This document shows positions 36,971 through 45,147 of a stretch of DNA of 64,000 nt, piece by piece. The DNA lies in the NCBI GenBank assembly GCA_964628685.1, contig CAZVNM010000002.1, positions 248,001 to 312,000 of the forward strand, written 5' to 3'. Source of the DNA: CALMEC01 sp964628685 (lineage in GTDB: Bacteria; Actinomycetota; Thermoleophilia; Miltoncostaeales; Miltoncostaeaceae). Each line of letters opens with the position of its first letter. Position 1 is the first letter of the stretch. The position numbers and the translations under genes were made by a program. Below the pieces are notes generated by a model. The model searched no databases and had not been told where the DNA came from. It worked only from the letters and a program-made list of their open reading frames with translations.

Positions 36971-38329
36971 ATGCCCCCGTCGTCGCGCCCCAGGACCGTC
37001 TTCGCCTGCTCCGCCTGCGGACAGGAGGCCATGAAGTGGCTGGGACGCTGCCCTGGCTGTGGGGAGTGGGGGACGCTCGTCGAGCACACGGCGGCCCCGC
37101 GGAGCCGGAGTACGGGCGGAGGTGGGACGCGACGAGCGGCGCCGGTGCGCCTGCGCGACGTGGAGACCGGCGCCGAGCGGCGGGTGCCGACCGGCGTCTC
37201 GGAGTTCGACCGCGTGCTGGGCGGCGGCCTGGTGCCGGGCTCCCTGGTGCTCGTGGGCGGTGAGCCCGGCATCGGCAAGAGCACCCTCGTCATGCAAGTG
37301 CTCGGTCATCTGTCGGCGGCCGACCGCGTGCTGCTCGTGACCGGCGAGGAGTCGCCCCAGCAGGTGCGGGTGCGCGCCGGACGTCTGGGGGTCGACTGCG
37401 GTGCCGTGGAGGTGGTGGCCGAGACCAACCTCGAGGCCGTGCTCGGGTTCATCGAGGCCGCCGACCATGCGGTGGTCGCCGTGGACTCGGTGCAGACGCT
37501 CTCCTCCGACGCCCTGGACGGCGGCGCCGGTTCGGTCGCCCAGGTGCGCCAGGCCGCCGCCGAGCTCATGCGCGTCGCCAAGTCGAGCGGTACGACGGTG
37601 CTCGTGGTGGGGCAGGTGACCAAGGACGGTGCGCTGGCCGGGCCGCGCCTCCTGGAGCACCTGGTCGACTGCGTCGTCGCGTTCGACGGGGAGGAGGGCC
37701 GGGTCCACCGTGTGCTGCGCGCGACCAAGAACCGCTTAGGGTCGACCAACGAGGTGGGTGTGCTCGAGATGCGGGCCGACGGCCTGATCTCGGTGGCCGA
37801 TCCCACCGCCGTCTGGCTGGCGGAGGCGGGCGAGCGGGTCGGCTCGTGCGTGTTCCCCGCGCTGGAGGGCTCACGAGCCGTGCTGGTGGAGGTGCAGGCC
37901 CTCGTCGGTCACACGGAGGTGGTGCCGCCCAGGCGCGTGGCCGTCGGCGTGGACCGCACACGGCTGGCGCAGGTGATCGCGATCCTCAGCAGGCACGCCG
38001 GGCTTCGGCTGGGTGACCATGACGTCTTCGTCAGCGTCGCCGCCGGCGCGCGTGCCGCCGAACCCGCCGCCGACCTCGCGATCGCCCTGGCCGTCACCAG
38101 CGCGTTTCGCAACCGGCCGCTGGGCGGGTCGGTGTTCGCATTCGGCGAGCTGGGCCTCACGGGGGTCGTGCGCCCCGTCGGGGGCGCCGAACGACGTCTG
38201 GGCGCCGGCGCCGCCCGTGGCCTTGAGCACGGGCTGATGCCGCACGGCGAGTCCGGCGACCATCCGGACGGCCTCCGCGTCCAGGCTGTCCGGTCCATCG
38301 ACGACGCGCTGGACGCCGCCTTCCGCTGA
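36971..38329 (+). CDS. radA: DNA repair protein RadA
   Basis: RecA-like ATPase that promotes branch migration in recombinational repair. The N-terminal C4 zinc finger (CSACGQ and CPGCGEWG), Walker A GGEPGIGKS, the RadA-specific KNRLG, and a C-terminal Lon-protease-like domain (VSVAAGARAAEPAADLAIALA, FGELGLTGVVRPV) are all present. 452 residues. It follows clpC as in Bacillus; disA, which comes next there, is missing. The ATG at 36971 is chosen as the start of the zinc finger region. Confidence 0.95.
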   Translation: MPPSSRPRTVFACSACGQEAMKWLGRCPGCGEWGTLVEHTAAPRSRSTGGGGTRRAAPVRLRDVETGAERRVPTGVSEFDRVLGGGLVPGSLVLVGGEPGIGKSTLVMQVLGHLSAADRVLLVTGEESPQQVRVRAGRLGVDCGAVEVVAETNLEAVLGFIEAADHAVVAVDSVQTLSSDALDGGAGSVAQVRQAAAELMRVAKSSGTTVLVVGQVTKDGALAGPRLLEHLVDCVVAFDGEEGRVHRVLRATKNRLGSTNEVGVLEMRADGLISVADPTAVWLAEAGERVGSCVFPALEGSRAVLVEVQALVGHTEVVPPRRVAVGVDRTRLAQVIAILSRHAGLRLGDHDVFVSVAAGARAAEPAADLAIALAVTSAFRNRPLGGSVFAFGELGLTGVVRPVGGAERRLGAGAARGLEHGLMPHGESGDHPDGLRVQAVRSIDDALDAAFR

Positions 38330-38459
38330 TATCTCATCCGGGTGACGAGAACCCCCCGAGGGGTCGTCGGAGCGTCGCCACACCGGGGGCTCGCCGACCC
38401 GGTGACACAGGTCATGTGAATCCCCTGCATCCGGCCTCGGAATTCGGGCCGAATTGTGC

Positions 38460-38465
38460 GATAAT
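38460..38465 (+). promoter_or_regulatory. Candidate -10 box for carD
   Basis: GATAAT in a locally AT-richer stretch, about 125 bases before the TTG of carD. AGGGGG at 38576-38581 is the ribosome site, seven bases before TTG. The 259-base gap after radA otherwise holds nothing recognisable. Confidence 0.45.
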
Positions 38466-38588
38466 CCAATGAATTGGCCTCAGTGCCTCATGCGCTCGCC
38501 CGTGGCGGCGGGACGCGCACCGTACCTGCGGGGCATGAAGGCCCCGCGCTCTTCTCATCCTGCAACCACCTGCCCAGGGGGTATCGAT

Positions 38589-39125
38589 TTGGCCGCGTAC
38601 AAGGTCGGAGACAAGGTCGTCTATCCGCATCACGGTGCCGGCAAGATCGTAGGGAAGGAGAAGAAAGACGTGCTCGGGCAGACGCGCGAGTACCTCACCA
38701 TCCAGATCCTCTACAACGAGATGACGGTCGAGGTTCCGACCGACAGCGCCGACCGCGCCGGTCTGCGTCGGGTCATCGGTGAGGAGACGGTGGTCGAGGT
38801 GATCGCCGTGCTCCACGACGACGGTTCCCAGATGCCCAAGAACTGGAACCGCCGCTTCAAGCACAACCGCGACAAGATCAAGACCGGCGACGTGTTCGAG
38901 CTGGCCGAGGTCGTGCGCAACCTCTCCATCCGCGAGCTCGACAAGGGCCTCTCCACGGGTGAGAAGCAGATGTTCGGACGCGCCAAGAAGATCCTCGCGA
39001 GCGAGCTGATGTACGCCCGTGACATGGGTGAGGACGAGGCCACCGACTTCCTCGACAACCTGCTCGACGAGATCGCCCAGTCGCGCATCGGCAAGAACAG
39101 CAAGGACGCTGCGCTCGTCGAATGA
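38589..39125 (+). CDS. carD: CarD family transcriptional regulator
   Basis: CarD binds RNA polymerase beta and stabilises open complexes, notably at rRNA promoters. The N-terminal Tudor-like RNAP-interaction domain is AAYKVGDKVVYPHHGAGKI to about residue 60; the helical DNA-binding domain includes NWNRRFKHNRDKIKTGD, ELAEVVRNLSIRELDKGLS and EKQMFGRAKKIL. 178 residues, slightly longer than the mycobacterial protein. TTG at 38589 fits AGGGGG seven bases before it; a longer frame to 38454 has no such support. Confidence 0.94.
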   Translation: MAAYKVGDKVVYPHHGAGKIVGKEKKDVLGQTREYLTIQILYNEMTVEVPTDSADRAGLRRVIGEETVVEVIAVLHDDGSQMPKNWNRRFKHNRDKIKTGDVFELAEVVRNLSIRELDKGLSTGEKQMFGRAKKILASELMYARDMGEDEATDFLDNLLDEIAQSRIGKNSKDAALVE

Positions 39126-39246
39126 CGTTCCGCGCGTCCCGGTGCAGAGGAAAATCCCACCGGCGGGAGTAACCTAGCGTGAGTCACACGTGGCGCCGCT
39201 CGTCGGCGCCACGCCCGTAGATCCCCCGACCGCACCCCACTTCCTC

Positions 39247-40317
39247 ATGGTGATCGTCTCCCGCATCGTGCTCGCGGTGTTGCTCGGCCTCGCCGGATGG
39301 CAGGGCGGGGCGAGCCTGTTGCCGACCACCTGGAGCGGTCTGCCGCGCTACAGCGCCTGGGTGGGGATCATCGTGATCGGCGTCGGCATCGGCTACCTGG
39401 TCGGCGGGTTCGCCGGCCGCTGGCTCTCCGAGCGCATGAAGGCCCTGGACCGCGCGGCCGACCGGCGCCCCGCGGCCGAGCTGATCGTGGGGTCGCTCAG
39501 CCTGGTGGTCGGTCTGGTCGTGGCGGTGCTGGCCGGCCTCCTGGTGTCGCAGCTGCCCAAGGTGGGCGTGTACCTGGCGGTGGTGGTGGCGCTGGTGGTC
39601 GCCTACGTGTTCAGCCGCATCGGTGCGCGCAAGCACGTCGACATCCTGCGCGTCATGGGGATCCGCCAGCGCCAGCAGCTGCCGCCGGTTCCGCCCCGCG
39701 TCATCGACACGAGCGCGATCATCGACGGCCGGCTGGTCGACGTGATGAAGACGGGGTTCCTCTCCGGCCAGCTCGTCATCCCCACCTTCGTCCTGGACGA
39801 GCTCCAGAAGGTCGCCGACTCCAACGACGCGCTCAAGCGCGCCCGCGGCCGCCGTGGCCTGGAACTCGTCGAGGAGCTCAAGAGCCTCGTCGACACCGGC
39901 TTCGTGGTGCACGAGGGCGACTACGCCGACCTGGACGGCGTCGACGCGAAGCTCGTCCGGCTGGCACACGAGCTGGGTGCAGCCATCATCACCACCGACT
40001 TCAACCTCAACAAGGTCGCCCAGATCCAGGGTGTCGACGTCCTCAACCTCAACGACCTGGCCAATGCCCTCAAGCCGGCCGTGCTGCCCGGGGAGCCCCT
40101 GCAGGTGAAGATCATCCGCGAGGGCCGCGAGTACGACCAGGGCGTCGGCTATCTGGACGACGGGACCATGATCGTGGTGGAGGGCGGCAAGGGCCTCGTG
40201 GGCCGTCAGGTGACCGTGGAGGTCACGAGCGTGCTGCAGTCCTCGTCCGGCAAGATGATCTTCACGAAGGCGATCGCGACCGGTCCGAAGGCCCTGGAGG
40301 ACCACCGGGCCTCATAG
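39247..40317 (+). CDS. PIN-TRAM domain membrane protein, YacL-like
   Basis: About four N-terminal membrane helices (for example IVLAVLLGLAGW, VGIIVIGVGIGYLVGG, LIVGSLSLVVGLVVAVLAGLL, VGVYLAVVVALVVAYVF) lead into a PIN nuclease-like domain (VIDTSAIIDGRL, FVLDELQKVADS, IITTDFNLNK give the acidic cluster) and a C-terminal TRAM RNA-binding domain (GVGYLDDGTMIVVEGG). A membrane-bound RNase is suggested. Same position as Bacillus yacL. ATG at 39247 is the usual start of the first helix; GTG at 39190 would add 19 residues. Confidence 0.88.
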   Translation: MVIVSRIVLAVLLGLAGWQGGASLLPTTWSGLPRYSAWVGIIVIGVGIGYLVGGFAGRWLSERMKALDRAADRRPAAELIVGSLSLVVGLVVAVLAGLLVSQLPKVGVYLAVVVALVVAYVFSRIGARKHVDILRVMGIRQRQQLPPVPPRVIDTSAIIDGRLVDVMKTGFLSGQLVIPTFVLDELQKVADSNDALKRARGRRGLELVEELKSLVDTGFVVHEGDYADLDGVDAKLVRLAHELGAAIITTDFNLNKVAQIQGVDVLNLNDLANALKPAVLPGEPLQVKIIREGREYDQGVGYLDDGTMIVVEGGKGLVGRQVTVEVTSVLQSSSGKMIFTKAIATGPKALEDHRAS

Positions 40318-40328
40318 GTCCCGACGGG

Positions 40329-40931
40329 TCAGCGGCACCCGCCCATGACCGTGCGGGCGTCGGCGTTGACCACGCGCAGGGCGCCGCTCGCCTTGTGGAC
40401 CGACCAGCGGGCCGCGACGGGCCCCCGACGCGTGGTCCCCGTCAGCGACACGATCCAGGTCGCGGGCGCGGCGGTCACCCGAATCCGCGTGGTCGTCAGA
40501 CGGCAGGCGTCCGCACGAAGCGCGGTCGCGGTGGTCACTCGGGTGCGCGCCTCGGCCGGTGTCACGATGCGCTCGACGATGGTCAGCGGGGTGGCGGCCT
40601 TCACGCGGCATTCTCGCTGGCAGGCGAGGATGATCCAGCGTCCGGTCCCGGCCGACGGGTCGACGCCCACCCGCACACGGGCCCGGCCGGCCGATGTCGC
40701 GGTGGCGGCCGCGATCGGGCTCGCCTCCGAGTTGGGTGGGCCGATCATGAACGTCACCCGCGTTCCCGGGCGCATGCCGAACGCGTCGAGCGTCACCGGC
40801 GAGTTGGGCGTCAGCACCGACGGGGTCGCGGTCACGCGCGGGGCGGCCGAGGCGCCGGCGGCCGAGATCGCCAGCGCGGCGACGGCGGCGGCGAGCAGCG
40901 GTGGGAGTGGACGGCGGACGGACGGCTGCAT
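40329..40931 (-). CDS. Secreted protein of unknown function
   Basis: 200 residues. A clear signal peptide (LLAAAVAALAISAAGASA, cleavage likely before APRV near 31) precedes an Ig/fibronectin-like first half (SVLTPNSPVTLDAFGMRPGTRVTFMIG) and a second half rich in Thr and Arg ending WSVHKASGALRVV and a C-terminal GGC. Three other cysteines (ILACQREC, DACRL) could form disulfides. GAGG lies a few bases before the ATG. Convergent with the PIN-TRAM gene. No family recognised. Confidence 0.6.
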   Translation of the reverse strand: MQPSVRRPLPPLLAAAVAALAISAAGASAAPRVTATPSVLTPNSPVTLDAFGMRPGTRVTFMIGPPNSEASPIAAATATSAGRARVRVGVDPSAGTGRWIILACQRECRVKAATPLTIVERIVTPAEARTRVTTATALRADACRLTTTRIRVTAAPATWIVSLTGTTRRGPVAARWSVHKASGALRVVNADARTVMGGCR

Positions 40932-41061
40932 GATGCACCTCGACGACGGCGTTCGCGGGTCACCTCTCACTCTGCCACGTTGTGCACCCGATGCGGGGTG
41001 ACACACTCCGCACGCGGGACGCAAGTGACCGGATGACCCGGGGGAGGGAGGGCGGTTTCGG

Positions 41062-41376
41062 ATGGCATGGGCGGTGCTGGTCGCATCAGGGTTGTGCGAG
41101 ACGGTGTGGGCGGCGGCGCTCGCCGAGAGCAGGTGGTTCACCCGGCCGCTTCCGACGATCGTCTTTCTCATCGCGATGGTCGTCAGCATGGCGGGCCTCG
41201 CCTTCGCACTGCGCGACCTGCCGATCGGCACCGCCTACGCGGTGTGGGTGGGGATCGGGGCGGTGGGGACGGCGGTCTACGGCATGGTGGCGATGAGCGA
41301 CCCGGTGACCGCACTGCGCATCGCCTGCCTGGTGCTGATCGTCGGCGGGGTGGTGGGTCTGCGGTTCACCGGCTGA
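41062..41376 (+). CDS. Small multidrug resistance family transporter (SugE/Gdx-like)
   Basis: 104 residues with four membrane helices. E13 in LCETVWAAAL is the conserved ion-coupling glutamate; GTAYAVWVGIGAVGTAVYG in helix 3 is the SMR signature, and the Gdx (guanidinium exporter) type is favoured by the W in the first helix motif and LPIGTAYAVW. Functions as an antiparallel dimer in the membrane. I looked for a guanidine riboswitch upstream and did not find one. Confidence 0.87.
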   Translation: MAWAVLVASGLCETVWAAALAESRWFTRPLPTIVFLIAMVVSMAGLAFALRDLPIGTAYAVWVGIGAVGTAVYGMVAMSDPVTALRIACLVLIVGGVVGLRFTG

Positions 41377-41408
41377 GGCGTCGGCCTGCCATCTGCGAGA
41401 GTCCCTCC

Positions 41409-41873
41409 ATGGCAGCGGACCTCATCCTCCGTCCCCTCACCGCCGCGGACTTCGACTCCGCCAGGGCCGTGGCCGACGACTGGTTCGGGCACCCGGTCGG
41501 CCTGACCATGCACCGGCTCTTCTTCGATCAGCTGGGCCCGTGGGGGGTGCACGCCGCGCCGACCGACGATCCGGAGCGCATGGTCGGATGCCTGCTGGGG
41601 CTTCGCAGCCAGGCGGAGGTCGACCTCGCCTACGTCCACTTCCACATGGTTGACCCCGCCACCCGCGGCACCGGTGTGGGGCGCGCGCTCTACGAGGAGT
41701 TCGGCCGGCGCATGGCGGGTGCGGGATGCACCCGCGTCCGGGCGCTGGCGTCGCCCGGGCGGACCGGCTCGGTGCGCTTCCACGAGGCGCTGGGGTTCGT
41801 GGGAACGTCCCACGAGGGGTACCTGGGCCCGGATCAGGACCGCCTGGTCTTCGAGCGCACGCTCCCGTTCTGA
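41409..41873 (+). CDS. GNAT family N-acetyltransferase
   Basis: 154 residues. FHMVDPATRGTGVGRALYEEF holds the acetyl-CoA loop RGTGVG; ALASPGRTGSVRFHEALGF is motif B with the usual FHEALGF. The N-terminal LRPLTAADFDSARAVADDW is a typical first strand-helix. Resembles the branch of PhnO/RimI-like enzymes with a helical insertion at YVHFH; substrate unknown. Starts 32 bases after the SMR gene and is probably co-transcribed. Confidence 0.86.
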   Translation: MAADLILRPLTAADFDSARAVADDWFGHPVGLTMHRLFFDQLGPWGVHAAPTDDPERMVGCLLGLRSQAEVDLAYVHFHMVDPATRGTGVGRALYEEFGRRMAGAGCTRVRALASPGRTGSVRFHEALGFVGTSHEGYLGPDQDRLVFERTLPF

Positions 41874-41917
41874 CGTGAGGCGTGATGCTGCCGCGTTCGG
41901 CCGGGCGCCGACGCCGC

Positions 41918-42550
41918 GCCCGGTTGGTTTCGTTCAATCGAACGTCGACAACTGTTCATTTGCGCGATGTCGTGTGGGGTGCGTGACGGGTTCTGCGCGT
42001 NNNNNNNNNNNNNNNNNNNNNNNNNNNNNNNNNNNNNNNNNNNNNNNNNNNNNNNNNNNNNNNNNNNNNNNNNNNNNNNNNNNNNNNNNNNNNNNNNNNN
42101 CGACAACTGTTCATTTGCGCGATGTCGTGTGGGGTGCGTGACGGGTTCTGCGCGTTTCGGCACGGTGTTGTGACATCCGCGGGTGGTGGGCGGTGCCGCG
42201 GTCGCGGCGGGTTCGGCTCGTTGGGTGGACCCGTCGGTCGTCTCGGGCCGGCCGCGGCCGGTCGGTTTCGTTCGATCGAACGTCGACAACTGTTCATTCG
42301 CACGATGTCGTGTGGGGTGCGTGACGGGTTCTGCGCGTGTTGGCACGGTGTTGTGACATCTGCGGGCGGTGGGCGGTGCCGCGGTCGCGGCGGGTTCGGC
42401 TCCTTGGGTGAACCCCTCGGTTGTCGCGAGCCGGCCGCGGCGGGTCGGTTCCGTTCGATCGAGCGGCGACAACTGTTCATTTGCGCGATGTCGTGAGGGG
42501 TACGTGACGCATTTCGCGCGTCTTGGCACGGTGTCGTGACACCTCCGTGG
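41918..42550. repeat. 183-bp tandem repeat array (at least four units), interrupted by an assembly gap
   Basis: The marker CGACAACTGTTCATT starts at 41946, 42101, 42284 and 42467. Units 2-3 and 3-4 are exactly 183 bases apart; unit 1 runs into the gap and unit 4 decays after about 90 bases. Each unit where it is readable has a palindrome close to CGTTCGATCGAACG 15 bases before the marker (perfect only at 42269-42282). The whole 762-base stretch from 41874 to 42635 holds no gene I can support. Confidence 0.92.
42001..42100. other. Assembly gap, 100 N
   Basis: Lies inside the 183-bp repeat array. If unit 1 has the same length as the others, about 128 bases are missing; whole extra units may also be collapsed. 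Confidence 0.97.
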
Positions 42551-42623
42551 GCTGGGCGACGTGCGGCCGGCCCGACGGGGTCGCACGGGCGCAGCCATCC
42601 GCCTCGGGGCCGGTCGCGGCCGG

Positions 42624-42629
42624 TATCGT
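42624..42629 (+). promoter_or_regulatory. -10 box for the SMI1/KNR4 gene (leaderless type)
   Basis: TATCGT, six bases before the ATG at 42636. Confidence 0.5.
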
Positions 42630-42635
42630 CACCGC

Positions 42636-43007
42636 ATGGGACATCCGGTCGACGAGCCCCGTATCGACGCCGCGGAGGCGGCCCTCGGGGTCACCCTCCC
42701 CACATGGTTGCGACGTGCCCTGGCGGCGGACAACGGGGGACAGATCGAGGTCGGCGGCGACCGCTGGACGCTCCACCCGGTGCGCGACGACAGCGACCCG
42801 CGGCGGATCCGCCGGACCTGGGACGACATCGTCCGGCGTCAGGAGGCGGCTCGTCGCTGGACCGGGTTTCCGGACGAGGCCATCGCCATCGGCGAGAACG
42901 GGACCGGCGACATGCTGGTGATGATCGACGCGGGCTCTGGGCTGGAGCCGGCCGTCTGGGATCACGAAACGGGCGTCGTCAGCCCGGTCCCCGCGCCCAC
43001 CACCTGA
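42636..43007 (+). CDS. SMI1/KNR4 (SUKH-like) family protein
   Basis: 123 residues. IDAAEAALGVTLPTWLRRALAADNGG is the family opening (E..LG..LP..LR.AL...NGG), followed by HPVRDDSDPRRI, AIAIGENGTGDMLVM and a short strand with VWDHETG. SUKH proteins are often immunity proteins against polymorphic toxins; no toxin gene is adjacent here, so this is only a family property. It directly follows the 183-bp repeat array. Confidence 0.8.
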   Translation: MGHPVDEPRIDAAEAALGVTLPTWLRRALAADNGGQIEVGGDRWTLHPVRDDSDPRRIRRTWDDIVRRQEAARRWTGFPDEAIAIGENGTGDMLVMIDAGSGLEPAVWDHETGVVSPVPAPTT

Positions 43008-43074
43008 CCGGCCGCGACGGCCGGGCGATGCGTCGGCGGAAACGACGGCGGTCCGGACCCCGGCACCGGCCCCC

Positions 43075-43701
43075 TCACGGGTGCGACGCGAGCGCCGCCC
43101 GCATCGCCGGGTGATCGCCGATCAGGCGGAGCGCGTCCTTCAGAAGGCCGAGCCCCGGCTCACGCTTGTGCCAGGTGGAGGCGCCGCTGGGGTGGGGCAG
43201 CGCGATGACGTCGCACTCGACGCCGTGATAGGTCACCCGCTGCGTCGTTCCGATCACCTCGGTCAGAAGGCCCTTGTGCCCCAGCACCTGTGCGATCGCC
43301 AGGGTCCCGACCGGGATGACGAGCCGCGGCTGGAGGATCTCCACCTCCTCCTCCAGGTACTCGCGGCAGTTGGCGATCTCCTCGGGGTTGGGACGCCGGT
43401 CGCCGCCGCCCTTCGCCTTGCCCGGGAAGCAGCGGTTGACCGCGGCGATGTAGACGGTCGCGCGGATGCGCTCCTCGTCGGCGCCCGTGGCGTCCTCGAA
43501 CCACCGGAAGAGGGTGCGACCCGCCGTCCAGGCGAACGGCCGGCCGAACCGCCCCTCGTGCGGGCCCGGCGCCTGCCCCACCAGGAGCACCCGGCTGGGC
43601 ACCGGTGGACCGTGGACGACCGGCCCGATCATGAGCGGGCACCGGCGACACGGCTCCATGCGCACGTGGAGCGCCTCCAGACGCGCGACCGTGTCGCTCA
43701 T
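43075..43701 (-). CDS. Iron-sulfur uracil-DNA glycosylase (family 4/5-like)
   Basis: Removes uracil from DNA. VLLVGQAPGPHEGRFGRPF is the active-site motif 1 and LPHPSGAS the C-terminal motif. Cysteines at 18 and 21 (CRRC), in NRC and in NCREYL are spaced like the 4Fe-4S ligands of family 4/5 enzymes. 208 residues. GQAPG differs slightly from the GEGPG of family 4, so the exact family is left open. Its ATG overlaps the DUF72 stop (ATGA). Confidence 0.88.
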   Translation of the reverse strand: MSDTVARLEALHVRMEPCRRCPLMIGPVVHGPPVPSRVLLVGQAPGPHEGRFGRPFAWTAGRTLFRWFEDATGADEERIRATVYIAAVNRCFPGKAKGGGDRRPNPEEIANCREYLEEEVEILQPRLVIPVGTLAIAQVLGHKGLLTEVIGTTQRVTYHGVECDVIALPHPSGASTWHKREPGLGLLKDALRLIGDHPAMRAALASHP

Positions 43702-44435
43702 CGCCCGGCCCCCTCACGAAGCGCGTGGCAGAGCCAGTCCGCCAGCCCCACACCCGCCAGCGGATCGCCCGCCGGGATGCCCTCGTGGCGGGCGAACGCC
43801 AGCACGGGGCGCACGCGTCCCTCGCGCTCCAGACGGTCGCGCCAGCCGTCGCGGGCGGATTCGGTGTACCGCTCGGCGCGCAGACGCACGTAGGCGAGGG
43901 GACCCGGCGGCAGCGCGTCCACCACCCGCCCGGCGGTGTCGGTGGCGCAGACGGTGCCTCCGGCGGCGGCCACGTCGTGGACCACCTCGGGGGTGAACCA
44001 GGAGGGGTGGCGGAAGTCGAACACCGCCGGCGTCGCGCAGGGCCAGTGTTCCAGCATCGCGGCGAGCATCTTCTCGTCGTAGGGACGATCATCCGGGAAG
44101 CGAAGGAGGATGGCGGCGGCACGCGCGCCGAGCGGTGCGATCGCGGCGATCAGGCGGTCGAGCAGCCGCCGCGCACCGTCGTCCCATTCGCCGCCCGCTG
44201 TGTGGGTGACCCCGCGTGGCGCCTTGAGCGCGAAGCGGAAGTCCTCGGGTGTCGCCGCCGCCCAGCGCTCCACCGTCGCGGTCGTGGGGACGCGGTGGAA
44301 GGTGCCGTTGACCTCACACGCCGTGAGACGCGTTGCGTAATGCGCGAGGAAGCGATCCTGCGGCAGACCCGCCGGGTAGAAGGCCGGTTTCCACTCCGGG
44401 TACGCCCATCCCGATGTGCCGATGCGGACGCTCAC
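43698..44435 (-). CDS. DUF72 family protein
   Basis: 245 residues. RIGTSGWAYPEWKPAFYPAGL, the conserved opening of DUF72 TIM-barrel proteins, is followed by FHRVPTTATVERWAAATPEDF, FRFALKAPRG, VFDFRHPSWF and YVRLRAERY. Role unknown, possibly linked to DNA repair or UV-endonuclease-like folds; here it is translationally coupled to a uracil-DNA glycosylase, which fits that idea. GTG at 44435 has TACGGT six bases upstream on the minus strand. Confidence 0.88.
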   Translation of the reverse strand: MSVRIGTSGWAYPEWKPAFYPAGLPQDRFLAHYATRLTACEVNGTFHRVPTTATVERWAAATPEDFRFALKAPRGVTHTAGGEWDDGARRLLDRLIAAIAPLGARAAAILLRFPDDRPYDEKMLAAMLEHWPCATPAVFDFRHPSWFTPEVVHDVAAAGGTVCATDTAGRVVDALPPGPLAYVRLRAERYTESARDGWRDRLEREGRVRPVLAFARHEGIPAGDPLAGVGLADWLCHALREGAGR

Positions 44436-44441
44436 GTGTCC

Positions 44442-44451
44442 ACCGTATCCT
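44442..44451. promoter_or_regulatory. Overlapping divergent -10 boxes, DUF72 / ispD
   Basis: ACCGTA (44442-44447) reads TACGGT on the minus strand, six bases before the DUF72 GTG. TATCCT (44446-44451) on the plus strand is six bases before the ispD GTG. The two boxes share two base pairs. Confidence 0.55.
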
Positions 44452-44457
44452 TCGTCC

Positions 44458-45129
44458 GTGGTCCACGCCGTCATCGTCGCCGCCGGATCCGGTACCCGGT
44501 TGGGTGCCGACATCCCCAAGGCCCTCGTGCCCCTGGCCGGAGCGCCGCTCGTCGCCTGGAGCGTGCGCGCGTTCGCCGGATGCGCCGGCGTGGTGGTCAC
44601 CGCTCCGCCGGGGTACGAGACCGACATCGCCGATGCACTGGACGATGCCCCCGTGCCGGTGTGGGTGATCCCCGGGGGCGCCACCAGGCAGCGGTCGGTG
44701 GCCGCCGGGCTCGCCCACGTGCCGGCCGACGCCACCCGCATCCTGGTGCACGACGCCGCCCGTCCGCTGGTGACGCCGCAGATCGTGGCCGCGATCGCGG
44801 ACGCGCTTGCCGACGTGGACGGTGCCATCGCCGCGTCGCCTCTGGCGGACACACTGAAGCGCGCGGGTGACGGCGACCTGATCGCCGCCACGATCGATCG
44901 CGCCGGGCTGTGGCGGGCCGAGACGCCGCAGGGATTTCGCGCGGACGTGATCCGCCGCGTCTTCGCCGAGGCCGATGACGACACCCTGGACACGGCCACC
45001 GACTGCGCGTCGATGGCCGAGGCCGCCGGTGTGCCCGTGCGGCTGGTCGCGTCGCCCACGCCGAACCCCAAGGTGACGACGCCGGCCGACGCCGTGATCG
45101 TGGCGGCGCTCCTTCGCGACCGCGGCTGA
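44458..45129 (+). CDS. ispD: 2-C-methyl-D-erythritol 4-phosphate cytidylyltransferase
   Basis: Third enzyme of the MEP isoprenoid pathway (CTP + MEP gives CDP-ME). AAGSGTRLGADIPKAL is the CTP loop; HDAARPLV, TIDRAGLWRAETPQGF and TDCASMAEAAG are family motifs. 223 residues. The GTG fits the -10 box; a longer frame to 44416 would overlap the divergent gene. Supplies precursors also used by the squalene operon. Confidence 0.93.
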   Translation: MVHAVIVAAGSGTRLGADIPKALVPLAGAPLVAWSVRAFAGCAGVVVTAPPGYETDIADALDDAPVPVWVIPGGATRQRSVAAGLAHVPADATRILVHDAARPLVTPQIVAAIADALADVDGAIAASPLADTLKRAGDGDLIAATIDRAGLWRAETPQGFRADVIRRVFAEADDDTLDTATDCASMAEAAGVPVRLVASPTPNPKVTTPADAVIVAALLRDRG

Positions 45130-45135
45130 AGCCGC

Positions 45136-45141
45136 GATACT
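45136..45141 (+). promoter_or_regulatory. -10 box for the VOC gene (leaderless type)
   Basis: GATACT, six bases before the ATG at 45148. Confidence 0.4.
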
Positions 45142-45147
45142 GGGTCC

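Noticed and set aside
40932..41061. Guanidine riboswitch upstream of the SMR transporter.
   Set aside because: None of the ykkC class I, II (ACGR loops) or III patterns could be matched.
41918..42550. CRISPR array at the second gap.
   Set aside because: Units are 183 bp and similar throughout, with no short repeats separated by unique spacers and no cas genes.
41834..42598. A long minus-strand reading frame through the 183-bp repeats, which would give a 61-residue protein repeat.
   Set aside because: 183 is divisible by three, so any frame without a stop stays open across units. Frames are open on both strands, there is no ribosome site, and it crosses the N gap.
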